Shown here one piece after another: positions 17,204-25,339 of a stretch of 64,000 nt of DNA (its first letter is position 1; each line of letters opens with the position of its first letter). The stretch spans positions 28,541-92,540 of the forward strand of contig CAWKMC010000029.1 in the NCBI GenBank assembly GCA_963850535.1. The letters run 5' to 3'. Made by a program: the position numbers and the translations under genes. The notes below the pieces were generated by a model. The model was not told the DNA's origin, searched no databases, and was given only the letters and a program-made list of their open reading frames with translations. The DNA comes from JAMXLO01 sp963850535. Its GTDB lineage: Bacteria > Pseudomonadota > Alphaproteobacteria > Acetobacterales > Acetobacteraceae.

Positions 17204-19028
17204 GACGCATCAGTTCATCGACCACGCGCTCTGCCAGCACCTCGGGGGGCGCTTCCAGAGTAGGCAGGCGGATTTCCGGATCGCGCGGTTCCTCATAAGG
17301 CGCATCGACCCCAGTGAAATTGCGGATCTGCCCGGCATCGGCCCTGGCATACAGGCCCTTCGGATCCCGGCGGCGGCACTCTTCCACTGGGGTGTCGACG
17401 AAGATCTCGAGGAATTCGCTGTCCTCCACACAGTCCCGCGCCAGCATGCGCTCAGCGCGATACGGCGAAATGAACGACACCAGCACGATCAGCCCGGCTT
17501 CGACGAACAGCCTGGATACTTCCGCGACGCGGCGAATGTTCTCCACCCGATCGGCCTCGGAGAAGCCCAGGTCGCGGTTCAGGCCATGGCGGACGTTGTC
17601 GCCATCCAGGCTCATCGTGTGGCGACCCTGCGCGTGCAGGCGCTTCTCGACCAGGTTGGCGATTGTCGACTTGCCCGACGCCGACAGGCCGGTGAACCAC
17701 AGCACGGCCGGCTTCTGGCTCATCAGCCCCGACCGCGCACGCTTGTCCACATCAAGCCGGTGCCAGTAGACGTTGCCCGCCCCGGCGCGCAGGTCGGTGA
17801 TCATCCCCGCGCCCACAGTGCCACGGGTCAACCGGTCGATCAGAATAAAGCCGCCCAGCTCCCGGCTGACCGCATAGCGCTCGCAGGCGACGCGCTGCGC
17901 CAGCGAAATCGTCACCCGGCCGATCTCGTTCAGCCCGAGCTCACGCACGGGTTCCTCGGTGAGCGAGTTCACGTCCAGCCGGTTGGCGATGTCGGTGATG
18001 GTGCCGACGACGCTGCGCGAACCGAGCATGAAGAGATAGGCGCGGCCGCGGAACAGCGGCGTCTCGTCCATCCACACCACCCAGGCGGTCACCTGATCAG
18101 CGAGCGGTGGCGGCGGTGCGACTGCAAGCACATCACCGCGCGACACATCGATCTCGCGGTCGAGCACCAAGGTGATCGCGTCACCTGGCACCGCTTCCTT
18201 GAGGTCGCCATCCATGGTGACGATCCGCGCGACCTTGGCCTCGGTTCCCGATACGGCGTTCATTACCGCGGCCCCGGGAGAGATCACGCCTGTGGCCACC
18301 GTACCGGCATAGCCGCGGAACGTATGGTCCGGCCGAGCAACCAGCTGCACCGGCATGCGGAACGCCCGTTCGGCCACGTGCGAGGTGGGTTCGGCACTTT
18401 CCAGTGCCGTCAGCAGCGTGGTTCCCGAGTACCACGGCATCTGCGTACTGGGTGACGTCACATTGTCGCCGTCGCGCGCGCAGACCGGAATTGCGGTAAC
18501 CTGCAACGGGCCCAGCTTGCCCGACAATCGGTAGAAGTCAGCGACAATCTTGTTGAACACATCCTGACCGAAGCCGACCAGGTCCATCTTGTTCACCGCC
18601 AGCACCAATTGGCGAATACCCAACAGCGACGCGATGGCGGCATGCCGGCGCGTCTGCGTCAGAAGGCCTTTGCGTGCATCAACCAGCAGCACCGCCAGGT
18701 CCGATCCTGAAGCACCGGTGACCATATTGCGAGTGTACTGCTCGTGGCCTGGCGCATCGGCAAGGATGAAGCGGCGGCGTGGTGTTTCGAAGAATCGGTA
18801 GGCGACATCGATGGTGATGCCCTGGTCGCGTTCGGCCGAGAGACCATCGACCAGCAACGCGTAGTCGATCCCGCCTTCCACGGTGCCGAAGCGCTTGCTG
18901 TCGCGCTTCAGCGCCATCATCACGTCATCGGGGATCGTGCCGCATTCGAACAGCAGGCGGCCGATAAGCGTCGATTTGCCGTCATCGACCGAGCCACAGG
19001 CGAGCACGCGAAGCAGCGAGTCGGGCAT
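17187..19028 (-). CDS. cysNC: Bifunctional sulfate adenylyltransferase subunit 1 / adenylylsulfate kinase
   Basis: A 613-residue fusion for sulfate activation. The N-terminal GTPase (CysN) has P-loop GSVDDGKST at residues 12-20, the switch region ERDQGITIDVAYRFF, DAPGHEQYTRNM and NKMD. It powers APS synthesis by CysD. The C-terminal APS kinase (CysC) begins about residue 440 with FTGLSASGKST and carries DGDNVRHGLNRDLGFSEADR and FVDTPVEECRRRDPKGLY. It phosphorylates APS to PAPS. The ATG shares one base with the cysD stop (TGATG), so translation is coupled and the subunits are made together. The fused form is common in alphaproteobacteria. Confidence 0.96.
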   Translation of the reverse strand: MPDSLLRVLACGSVDDGKSTLIGRLLFECGTIPDDVMMALKRDSKRFGTVEGGIDYALLVDGLSAERDQGITIDVAYRFFETPRRRFILADAPGHEQYTRNMVTGASGSDLAVLLVDARKGLLTQTRRHAAIASLLGIRQLVLAVNKMDLVGFGQDVFNKIVADFYRLSGKLGPLQVTAIPVCARDGDNVTSPSTQMPWYSGTTLLTALESAEPTSHVAERAFRMPVQLVARPDHTFRGYAGTVATGVISPGAAVMNAVSGTEAKVARIVTMDGDLKEAVPGDAITLVLDREIDVSRGDVLAVAPPPPLADQVTAWVVWMDETPLFRGRAYLFMLGSRSVVGTITDIANRLDVNSLTEEPVRELGLNEIGRVTISLAQRVACERYAVSRELGGFILIDRLTRGTVGAGMITDLRAGAGNVYWHRLDVDKRARSGLMSQKPAVLWFTGLSASGKSTIANLVEKRLHAQGRHTMSLDGDNVRHGLNRDLGFSEADRVENIRRVAEVSRLFVEAGLIVLVSFISPYRAERMLARDCVEDSEFLEIFVDTPVEECRRRDPKGLYARADAGQIRNFTGVDAPYEEPRDPEIRLPTLEAPPEVLAERVVDELMRRGIVG

Positions 19029-19978
19029 CAGAAATAGCCCTCGCGCTTCTTCCTCTCCATGGAGGCGTCCTGATCCTGATCGATCAGCCGCCCCGCACGC
19101 TCAGAGACCCGTGTTGTATGCATTTCGGCGACGACCTCCTTGAGGTCGGATGCCTCCGATTCGACTGCCGCGGACAGCGGATAGCAGCCGAGTGAGCGGA
19201 ATCGCACCACGCGCTGCACCGGGCGTTCGCCCGGCTTGAATCGCATCCGATCGTCATCGACGACGATGATCAGTCCGTCGCGTTCCACCGTCGGACGAGG
19301 TGCGGCGAAATACAGCGGCACCACGTCGATGCCCTCGGCCAGGATGTAGATCCAGACGTCGAGTTCGGTCCAATTCGACAGTGGGAAGACACGCAGCGTC
19401 TCGCCAGGCGCCAGATTGCCGTTGTAGAGGTGCCACAGCTCGGGCCGTTGCCGCTTCGGATCCCAGCTGTGTCCCGGCCCGCGAACCGAGAACACACGTT
19501 CCTTGGCGCGCGACCGCTCCTCATCGCGCCGCGCGCCGCCAATCGCGACGTCATAACGCCCCTCGGTCAGGGCCTGCTTCAGTGCATCGGTCTTCATGAC
19601 CTGGGTGTAGATGTTGCTGCCGTGGTCGAACGGGTTGATGTTCTGCCGCGGGCCTTCCGGGTTGGTATGCACCCGCAGGTCCAGGCCGTATCGTTTCGCG
19701 GTGGCGTCGCGAAACGAGATCATGTCCCGAAACTTCCATGTCGTATCGATGTGCAGCAGCGGAAACGGTACGCGGGCAGGGAAGAAGGCCTTGCGAGCCA
19801 GGTGCAGCAGCACCGACGAGTCTTTGCCAATCGAATACAATAGGACGGGACGATCCGCTTGAGCAACAACTTCACGGAAGATATGAATGCTTTCGGCTTC
19901 GAGCGCCTTCAGGTGCGGCGGATGGGTCGACTGCAAGACGTCACTCGGCTCCCAATGCGTGACGAGCGGAGGCGGCAT
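19028..19978 (-). CDS. cysD: Sulfate adenylyltransferase subunit 2
   Basis: Catalytic subunit of ATP sulfurylase, a 316-residue PP-loop ATPase. The PP-loop is SIGKDSS at residues 49-55 in LLYSIGKDSSVLLHLARKAF. Other markers are LLHIDTTWKFRDMISFRD, GGARRDEERSRAKERVFS and a C-terminal MERKKREGYF, the signature end of CysD. First gene of cysD-cysNC, overlapping cysNC by one base. A perfect 20 bp palindrome begins 8 bp upstream of the ATG and could affect expression. No cysH or cysI is nearby. Confidence 0.96.
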   Translation of the reverse strand: MPPPLVTHWEPSDVLQSTHPPHLKALEAESIHIFREVVAQADRPVLLYSIGKDSSVLLHLARKAFFPARVPFPLLHIDTTWKFRDMISFRDATAKRYGLDLRVHTNPEGPRQNINPFDHGSNIYTQVMKTDALKQALTEGRYDVAIGGARRDEERSRAKERVFSVRGPGHSWDPKRQRPELWHLYNGNLAPGETLRVFPLSNWTELDVWIYILAEGIDVVPLYFAAPRPTVERDGLIIVVDDDRMRFKPGERPVQRVVRFRSLGCYPLSAAVESEASDLKEVVAEMHTTRVSERAGRLIDQDQDASMERKKREGYF

Positions 19979-19985
19979 CGAGCTT

Positions 19986-20005
19986 CCAATCGACTAGTCG
20001 ATTGG
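19986..20005. promoter_or_regulatory. Perfect 20 bp palindrome ahead of cysD
   Basis: CCAATCGACTAGTCGATTGG is its own reverse complement over all 20 bases and sits 8-27 bp upstream of the cysD start codon, in the ribosome-binding region. It could be an operator for a dimeric regulator or an RNA hairpin that hides the translation start. No purine-rich ribosome binding site is visible between it and the ATG. Confidence 0.5.
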
Positions 20006-20155
20006 GGGCCCGGCCGCACGTCCAAATCACGCGATAATGCATCGGCTACGCGGACAGCACTGCCTCTAGTCCAGCCGGTGGCTTGGTGTAAATGACAATC
20101 GCAGCCACACTCCATCGCACGGGTCTGACTTCGGGGAAGCTGCGCGCAGGTCACG

Positions 20156-20842
20156 ATGGCGAGCCGACGACAGCGTTGGACGAATTGGACGATGCGGGCG
20201 GATGTCGTGGGACCGCGCGCCACCGTCGACGTTGCACTGGTGCTGGCGGTGGACAGTTCCGGCAGTATCAGCGAGGAACGACTCAGGATGCAGATCCAGG
20301 GTTATTTGGACGCGATCAGCCACCCATCCTTTCTCGAGGCGGTTCGCGGCGGACGGCACGGCCGCGTCGGGTTGACCTTTGTCACGTGGACGGATGCGCG
20401 ACGGCAGGACCAGACGGTGCCCTGGCAGGTGATCGAGGACGAGGCAGGCACACGTCGATTCTGCCAGGGCGTGCAAGGCGCACTGAGGCCGGTCCCCGGC
20501 TGGACCTCTATCAGCGGCGCGATCGACTTCTGCGCCAGGCTGCTGCTGACCAGCGGCTACAGCGCGGCGCGGAGGGTGATCGACATCTCCGGCGACGGCG
20601 CCAACAACGATGGCCGCCCGGTAACCGAGGCGCGCGATGCCGCAGTGGCAGCGGGCATCACCATTAACGGGTTGCCGATCACCGAGGTCGAGCCAGGCCT
20701 GGAGAAATACTATCGGGAGAACGTCATAGGCGGTCCCAACTCCTTTGTCGTGGTCGCGCGCGATAGCTCGTCATTCGGCTCGGCAATCTTACGCAAACTG
20801 CTGGTTGAGATCGCCGGAGTCACACCCACTGAAAAGGTCTAA
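20156..20842 (+). CDS. DUF1194 (von Willebrand factor A-like) domain protein
   Basis: A 228-residue protein that matches DUF1194 almost end to end. The metal-ion-dependent adhesion site begins with VDVALVLAVDSSGSISEERL, followed by FVTWTDARRQDQTVPWQVI, the T/S-containing GWTSISGAIDFCARLL and VIDISGDGANNDGRPV, and ends GGPNSFVVVARDSSSFGSAI. Family members usually have a signal peptide; the first 20 residues here (MASRRQRWTNWTMRADVV) are not a convincing one, so the true start or a leader may be missing. Its function is unknown. Its stop lies 12 bp from the convergent monooxygenase gene. Confidence 0.85.
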   Translation: MASRRQRWTNWTMRADVVGPRATVDVALVLAVDSSGSISEERLRMQIQGYLDAISHPSFLEAVRGGRHGRVGLTFVTWTDARRQDQTVPWQVIEDEAGTRRFCQGVQGALRPVPGWTSISGAIDFCARLLLTSGYSAARRVIDISGDGANNDGRPVTEARDAAVAAGITINGLPITEVEPGLEKYYRENVIGGPNSFVVVARDSSSFGSAILRKLLVEIAGVTPTEKV

Positions 20843-20854
20843 TGCGGGCTCCAG

Positions 20855-22045
20855 TCAATTCGCCATTACAGGGGCCGCAACCTTGACCCCCTTGAACGCC
20901 GGCATGACATCCCGCGCGAACCACTCGAGCTGTTCCAGCGCCTCGGACAACGGCACGCCGACCGAGAGACTGACGGTGACGCGATCAAGGCCAGGGTAGC
21001 GCTCTTCGAGCTTCTTCAGCGACTCGATAACGTCAGACGGCGTGCCGGTGAGGAAACCGCCCGCCTTCACCGCATCCTCGATGCGCGGCAGCTTTGCCGT
21101 CGGTGCCCGCTTTGGATGGCGCATGATTTCGATCTGCTCATCGGTCAGCGCGCGCACCAGACGCAACTCGCCGAACATCTTCATATTCTCTTCGTAGTAC
21201 TTCGCGGCGACCTTCAGGCCCTTTTCGACGCTGTCCGCCAGATAGAACTGGAAGCCGAGTGCCATACGTTCACCCAGCTCGATGTGTTTGCCAGCACGCG
21301 CATAGGCCGCCTGGAAGTCCACCATCGATTTGTGTACAGCGCCACCTTCGGCCGAGCCGCCACCAATTACACCGCGAATGTCGTGCTTGGCCATGAAGTC
21401 GAGCGCGCGCTGAGTGCCGCCCTGGATCGGCTGCCAGCATTCCACTGGCAGGTGCGCCGGCCGTGGCACCAATGTCAGCTCCTTCAGCGTATAGCCGCGA
21501 TATGGCACTTCCGGAGGCAGCGTATAGTGCTTGCCTTTGTGGCTGAACAACTCGTGGTTAAACGCCTTGAAGATGACGTCGACCTGTTCCTCGAACAGTT
21601 CGCGGTTGGCTGCCTGGTCCAGCAACGGCGTGCCGAAAAATTCCACCTCGCGCGTGTGATAGCCACGCCCGACGCCGAAGATGACCCGCCCACCGGACAG
21701 GATGTCCGCCATCGCGTAGTCTTCCGCGAGACGCAACGGATGCCACATCGGCGTGATGTTGAAGCCGCAGCCGATTTTGAGCTTCTGGGTCACGTGCGTC
21801 AGGTGCAGTGCCATCATCAGCACGTTCGGAATGCACTCGGTGCCCTCAGGCTGGAAGTGGTGCTCCGCCATCCAGAAGGTGCCGTAGCCCAGCCGATCCA
21901 TCAGCACTGCCATCGCCTGCGCCTTGTGCAGTGCGGTCGCAAGCTTTTCGTTCGGATAACGTCGGTCGTTGATCGGCGTGCCGGCGTAGCCGACATTCTC
22001 CAAATCGATATGACCGGCGTACGAGCTGTCGAACTGCTTGAGCAT
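20855..22045 (-). CDS. LLM class flavin-dependent oxidoreductase
   Basis: A 396-residue bacterial luciferase-like monooxygenase using reduced flavin. Family features are DRLGYGTFWMAEHHFQPEG near residue 55, KIGCGFNITPMWHPLRLAED, and GRVIFGVGRGYHTREVEFFG. The gene starts at the ATG at 22045 and diverges from a LigB-type ring-cleavage dioxygenase gene 119 bp away. The pairing suggests a shared catabolic role, perhaps in degradation of an aromatic or cyclic compound, but the substrate cannot be named. Frame intact. Confidence 0.9.
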   Translation of the reverse strand: MLKQFDSSYAGHIDLENVGYAGTPINDRRYPNEKLATALHKAQAMAVLMDRLGYGTFWMAEHHFQPEGTECIPNVLMMALHLTHVTQKLKIGCGFNITPMWHPLRLAEDYAMADILSGGRVIFGVGRGYHTREVEFFGTPLLDQAANRELFEEQVDVIFKAFNHELFSHKGKHYTLPPEVPYRGYTLKELTLVPRPAHLPVECWQPIQGGTQRALDFMAKHDIRGVIGGGSAEGGAVHKSMVDFQAAYARAGKHIELGERMALGFQFYLADSVEKGLKVAAKYYEENMKMFGELRLVRALTDEQIEIMRHPKRAPTAKLPRIEDAVKAGGFLTGTPSDVIESLKKLEERYPGLDRVTVSLSVGVPLSEALEQLEWFARDVMPAFKGVKVAAPVMAN

Positions 22046-22164
22046 GGCAATGTCCTCCAGGCCGTCAGCATCGTAGCCGCACGCCGACTTGGCAACCCGG
22101 CCTGATCCCGCCTAGCCTTGCGACCACGGAGGCGCAAACGACAAGAAAACGAGGAGCAAAACAC

Positions 22165-23236
22165 ATGGCCGAGATCATCGGACTGGGCTGCACGCATTAC
22201 CCTGGCCTGTTGCAGCCTGATGACAAGCTTCCTGGCGGCTTTCATCATTTGCTCACGGCACCAAATGTTCCCGCGCAGTACAAGGACCGCGCCAACTGGC
22301 CCTCGGAGTTGCTCGCCGAGCTGGGCAATGACGCGGGGGTTTCCTCGGCGCGACGTTACGGCGCACGTATGGCAGATGACTTCCGTGCCGTCCGCAAGGC
22401 GCTTGACGACTTCAATCCAGATCTCGTGCTGATCTGGGGCGACGATCAGTACGAGAACTTCCGCGAAGACATCATCCCGGCGTTCTGCGTTTTTGGCCTG
22501 GATCAGGAATTCGCGTTGAAGCCGTGGCACAATGGCAACGGCGGCAAGCCGAACCGGTGGGGAGAGCCCGGCGACTGGACGATGAAACTGCAGCGGCGCA
22601 CGTGATGCGGCAAAGCATCTGGCGAGCGCACTGATCGAGCGCGGCATCGACATGGCGTATGCCTACAAGCCGTTGCACCTCGACGGCTTGGCGCACGCGT
22701 TCACCAACACGCTGCTATATCTCGATTGGGACCGGCGTGGCTTCCCCTGGCCGGTGCTGCCGTTCGCGATCAACTGTTATGGCCGGAACTTGATCCACGC
22801 CAAAGGTGGCATGGCGGCGCTGTTCGTTCCGCCGCGCGACGAACGAGAATTGCCCGATCCACCCGCGCCGCAGCCGTGGCGGTGCATGGATGTTGGCAGG
22901 GCGGTGGCCGAGGTCCTGGCCGAATCGCCGTGGCGGGTCGCACTGATTGCGTCGTCGAGCTGGTCGCACTGCTTCCTGTCGCCGACAAACGGCTACCTGT
23001 GGCCGGACCACAAGGCCGACCGATTGATGTTCGATGCGCTGTCCAGTGGTGACTATGCTTATTGGCGGCAGCGGCCGTTGAAGGCGATGGAGCAGGCCGG
23101 CCAGCACGAGATGCTGAACTGGATGGCTTTGGCCGGTGCGATGGAAGGGCTCGGTCGCACGCAGCCAGTGGTCCACGACTACGCAGAGACGCACATCTTC
23201 ATGTCGGAGAAGTGCTTCGTATCTTATCCGGCGTAA
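22165..23236 (+). pseudogene. LigB-type extradiol ring-cleavage dioxygenase, single frameshift
   Basis: Catalytic B subunit of the class III extradiol dioxygenases (non-haem Fe(II) enzymes opening catechol-like rings). The first frame, from the ATG at 22165 after a GAGGAG ribosome binding site, gives GLGCTHYPGLLQPDDKLPGG (iron-binding His region) and DLVLIWGDDQYENFREDIIP. A slip near 22600 moves to AKHLASALIERGIDMAYAYK, then NCYGRNLIHAKGGMAALFV and ALIASSSWSHCFLSP, ending at 23236. Joined length is about 356 residues, as expected. A one-base error would restore the gene. Divergent from the flavin monooxygenase. Confidence 0.85.
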
Positions 23237-23258
23237 ACCGATGCCGGAGTCGGCCGCG

Positions 23259-23289
23259 ATGGAGGGGGATGGAAACATCCCCCTCCCAT
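23259..23289. terminator. Bidirectional hairpin terminator
   Basis: ATGGAGGGGGATG, a GAAA loop, and CATCCCCCTCCCAT form a strong stem-loop in the 67 bp between the converging dioxygenase and histidine kinase genes. Confidence 0.75.
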
Positions 23290-23303
23290 CGTGCTCTGCG
23301 CAG

Positions 23304-25136
23304 TCAAACTCTGGACGTCAGTGCCTCGGCATCAGAAATTGCCTGCTCGACGATGTCCAGCAGTGACGATGTCCCGAATGGCTTTTCCAACACCCACCGT
23401 TCGGAATGAAGCCCTGCCGGCGCGGCATAACCAGTGACAAAAACAACTGGAATGCCACCACGCAAGCGACGCGCCTGGGCAGCAAACTCGTCACCGCGCA
23501 GTTCAGGCATGGCGAAGTCTACGATCACAAGGTGTGCCGGGCGGGCGCTCCGGAGCTCCTCGAGCGCCTGCAACGGACTGCGGAACGACACGACGACATA
23601 GCCGGCCTCATCCAGCATCGCTGACAACGTGTTGCGCACCTCCTTATCGTCATCCACCAGGACGATACGGCACCCTGCATGGCGCGCATCAGCGCGGAGG
23701 GCGGGAACCGCGCGAGGGGTTCCCGGATCGCTGTACGTGTCTCTTTCCCCTGCGGGTAGATAAATGCTGACCGTGGTGCCTTTTCCTGGTTCCGAGTTAA
23801 TCTTGGTGGAACCACCCGATTGCTGCACCAGACCATAGACCTGGCTCAAGCCGAGACCAGACCCCTCTCCCACTCCCTTGGTCGTAAAGAATGGATCAAA
23901 TGCCCGCAACCGCACATCTTCCGGCATTCCTGTTCCGGTGTCGGAAACGGCTATGAGCGCGAACCGACCGACCAACCCTTCGGCGCCGACCTCGTTGCCG
24001 GAAAGATCGACGTTGCCGGTCCTGATCGTGACAAGCCCGCCATCCGGCATCGCATCTCGTGCATTTATGACCAGGTTGAGAACCGCTTGCTCCAGCTGAT
24101 TTACGTCAACAAATGCGGTGACCCAACTCGGGGCAGGCTGCAGCTCGAGCCGGCCATACCCAGCAAGAGTGGCAAGCAGCAGATCCTTCAAACCAGACAG
24201 CACACCGTTTATGTCCGCGGTGCGCGGGGTTAGTGCCTGCTGGCGGCCAAACGCGAGCAGCCGACGGGTCAGCGTGGTTCCTCTTTCAATCGATTGCATG
24301 ATCGTGCCGAGATACGGCACATACACGTCCTCACCACCGGACTTCATCGCGATCAAGCCGCCGGCACCGCTGATCGCCATCAGCAGATTGTTGAAGTCAT
24401 GTGCAATCCCTGCGGTCAGGCGACCGATCGCCTCCAGCTTCTGCGCCTGCAGGAATTTCGCCTGCGTCGAGCGGTGGCTGGAAATCTCAGCCGTCAGTCG
24501 CATGTTTGTCTGGTCGAGTTCCTGGGTCCTGGCCGCAAGGCTCAGCTGCGCTTCAGTTGTGGCGCGAAACCACTGGGCAAATCGCGCACTTGCCACGCAC
24601 AACGAGATACCGAAGACGACCGTCATCGCACCCGAGACGGTTTGCAGGCGGCCGCCCAGGACGAAGAACGTAGCGGCGAGTGGCGCAATCGCTGGGACGA
24701 TGAATGCAGTAGAAGAAGGAAAATGCGCCGCATGCACGGTCGCGGCTCCTGCGGACATTCCCGCCAGTACGAAAGCCAGGAACAGAAGATGCGCTTCATC
24801 CAAAGGCGCAAACAGCAACGGCGTGGAGCCCCACAGCACCCCGGAGATCAGTGTGCCGGTGGTCGCCAGCGTAGCCCATCCAACTTTGCGCAGAACGCCG
24901 ACATGCGTCCGCCGATGCGCGTACCACAGGCCAGCACGTAGCGCCGAAAGTGCAATCACAAGACTGATCCAGGACGTAACGATCGGCGGCGGGACCACCG
25001 ACGCCTCGACAAATCCAAGCAGCAGGCTGTTGATCACCGATGCGGTCAACGTGAGCGGCAAGTGCTCGAACGACGACCGCACCTGGGCAGCGCGCACCGC
25101 TTCGGCTCGTCGGTCAGCGAACGTCGCCGTCTGCAC
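23304..25136 (-). CDS. Hybrid sensor histidine kinase/response regulator
   Basis: A 610-residue membrane kinase. Residues 30-190 hold about six hydrophobic segments with no large periplasmic loop, so the signal may be membrane-borne. A coiled linker (200-230) leads to the HisKA-type domain with phosphoacceptor His246 in TAGIAHDFNNLL. The ATPase domain has the N-box VLNLVINARDAMPDGG, DTGTGMPEDV and GEGSGLGLSQVYG. A C-terminal receiver domain starts at about 489 with acidic DDD at 495-497 and phosphoacceptor Asp540 in HLVIVDFAMPEL. GTG start at 25136. No cognate regulator is adjacent; the nearest neighbour is dsbD, 203 bp upstream. Confidence 0.92.
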   Translation of the reverse strand: MQTATFADRRAEAVRAAQVRSSFEHLPLTLTASVINSLLLGFVEASVVPPPIVTSWISLVIALSALRAGLWYAHRRTHVGVLRKVGWATLATTGTLISGVLWGSTPLLFAPLDEAHLLFLAFVLAGMSAGAATVHAAHFPSSTAFIVPAIAPLAATFFVLGGRLQTVSGAMTVVFGISLCVASARFAQWFRATTEAQLSLAARTQELDQTNMRLTAEISSHRSTQAKFLQAQKLEAIGRLTAGIAHDFNNLLMAISGAGGLIAMKSGGEDVYVPYLGTIMQSIERGTTLTRRLLAFGRQQALTPRTADINGVLSGLKDLLLATLAGYGRLELQPAPSWVTAFVDVNQLEQAVLNLVINARDAMPDGGLVTIRTGNVDLSGNEVGAEGLVGRFALIAVSDTGTGMPEDVRLRAFDPFFTTKGVGEGSGLGLSQVYGLVQQSGGSTKINSEPGKGTTVSIYLPAGERDTYSDPGTPRAVPALRADARHAGCRIVLVDDDKEVRNTLSAMLDEAGYVVVSFRSPLQALEELRSARPAHLVIVDFAMPELRGDEFAAQARRLRGGIPVVFVTGYAAPAGLHSERWVLEKPFGTSSLLDIVEQAISDAEALTSRV

Positions 25137-25339
25137 GAAAAGCCCTGCGCCTCAAGTTGATGCGATCGCAACAGTCAATGATCGAGAGCGACGGGTCAAC
25201 AAGAACGATGCAATGCTGCCGTGCGATGCCTGCTTTGGGCCAAAGCGCAGGCTGCGCCCATTCAAAAATCGCAAATTACCATTGCCGCGCTTTAATTCTG
25301 ATACGACGGAAGCCTGATTGTACAGTCTCGCCTGTGCGA

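Noticed and set aside
21116..22105. 329-codon + strand frame opposite the flavin monooxygenase
   Set aside because: Composition (His/Gln/Arg/Val-rich) is that of an antisense reading; the opposite strand is a clear luciferase-like enzyme.
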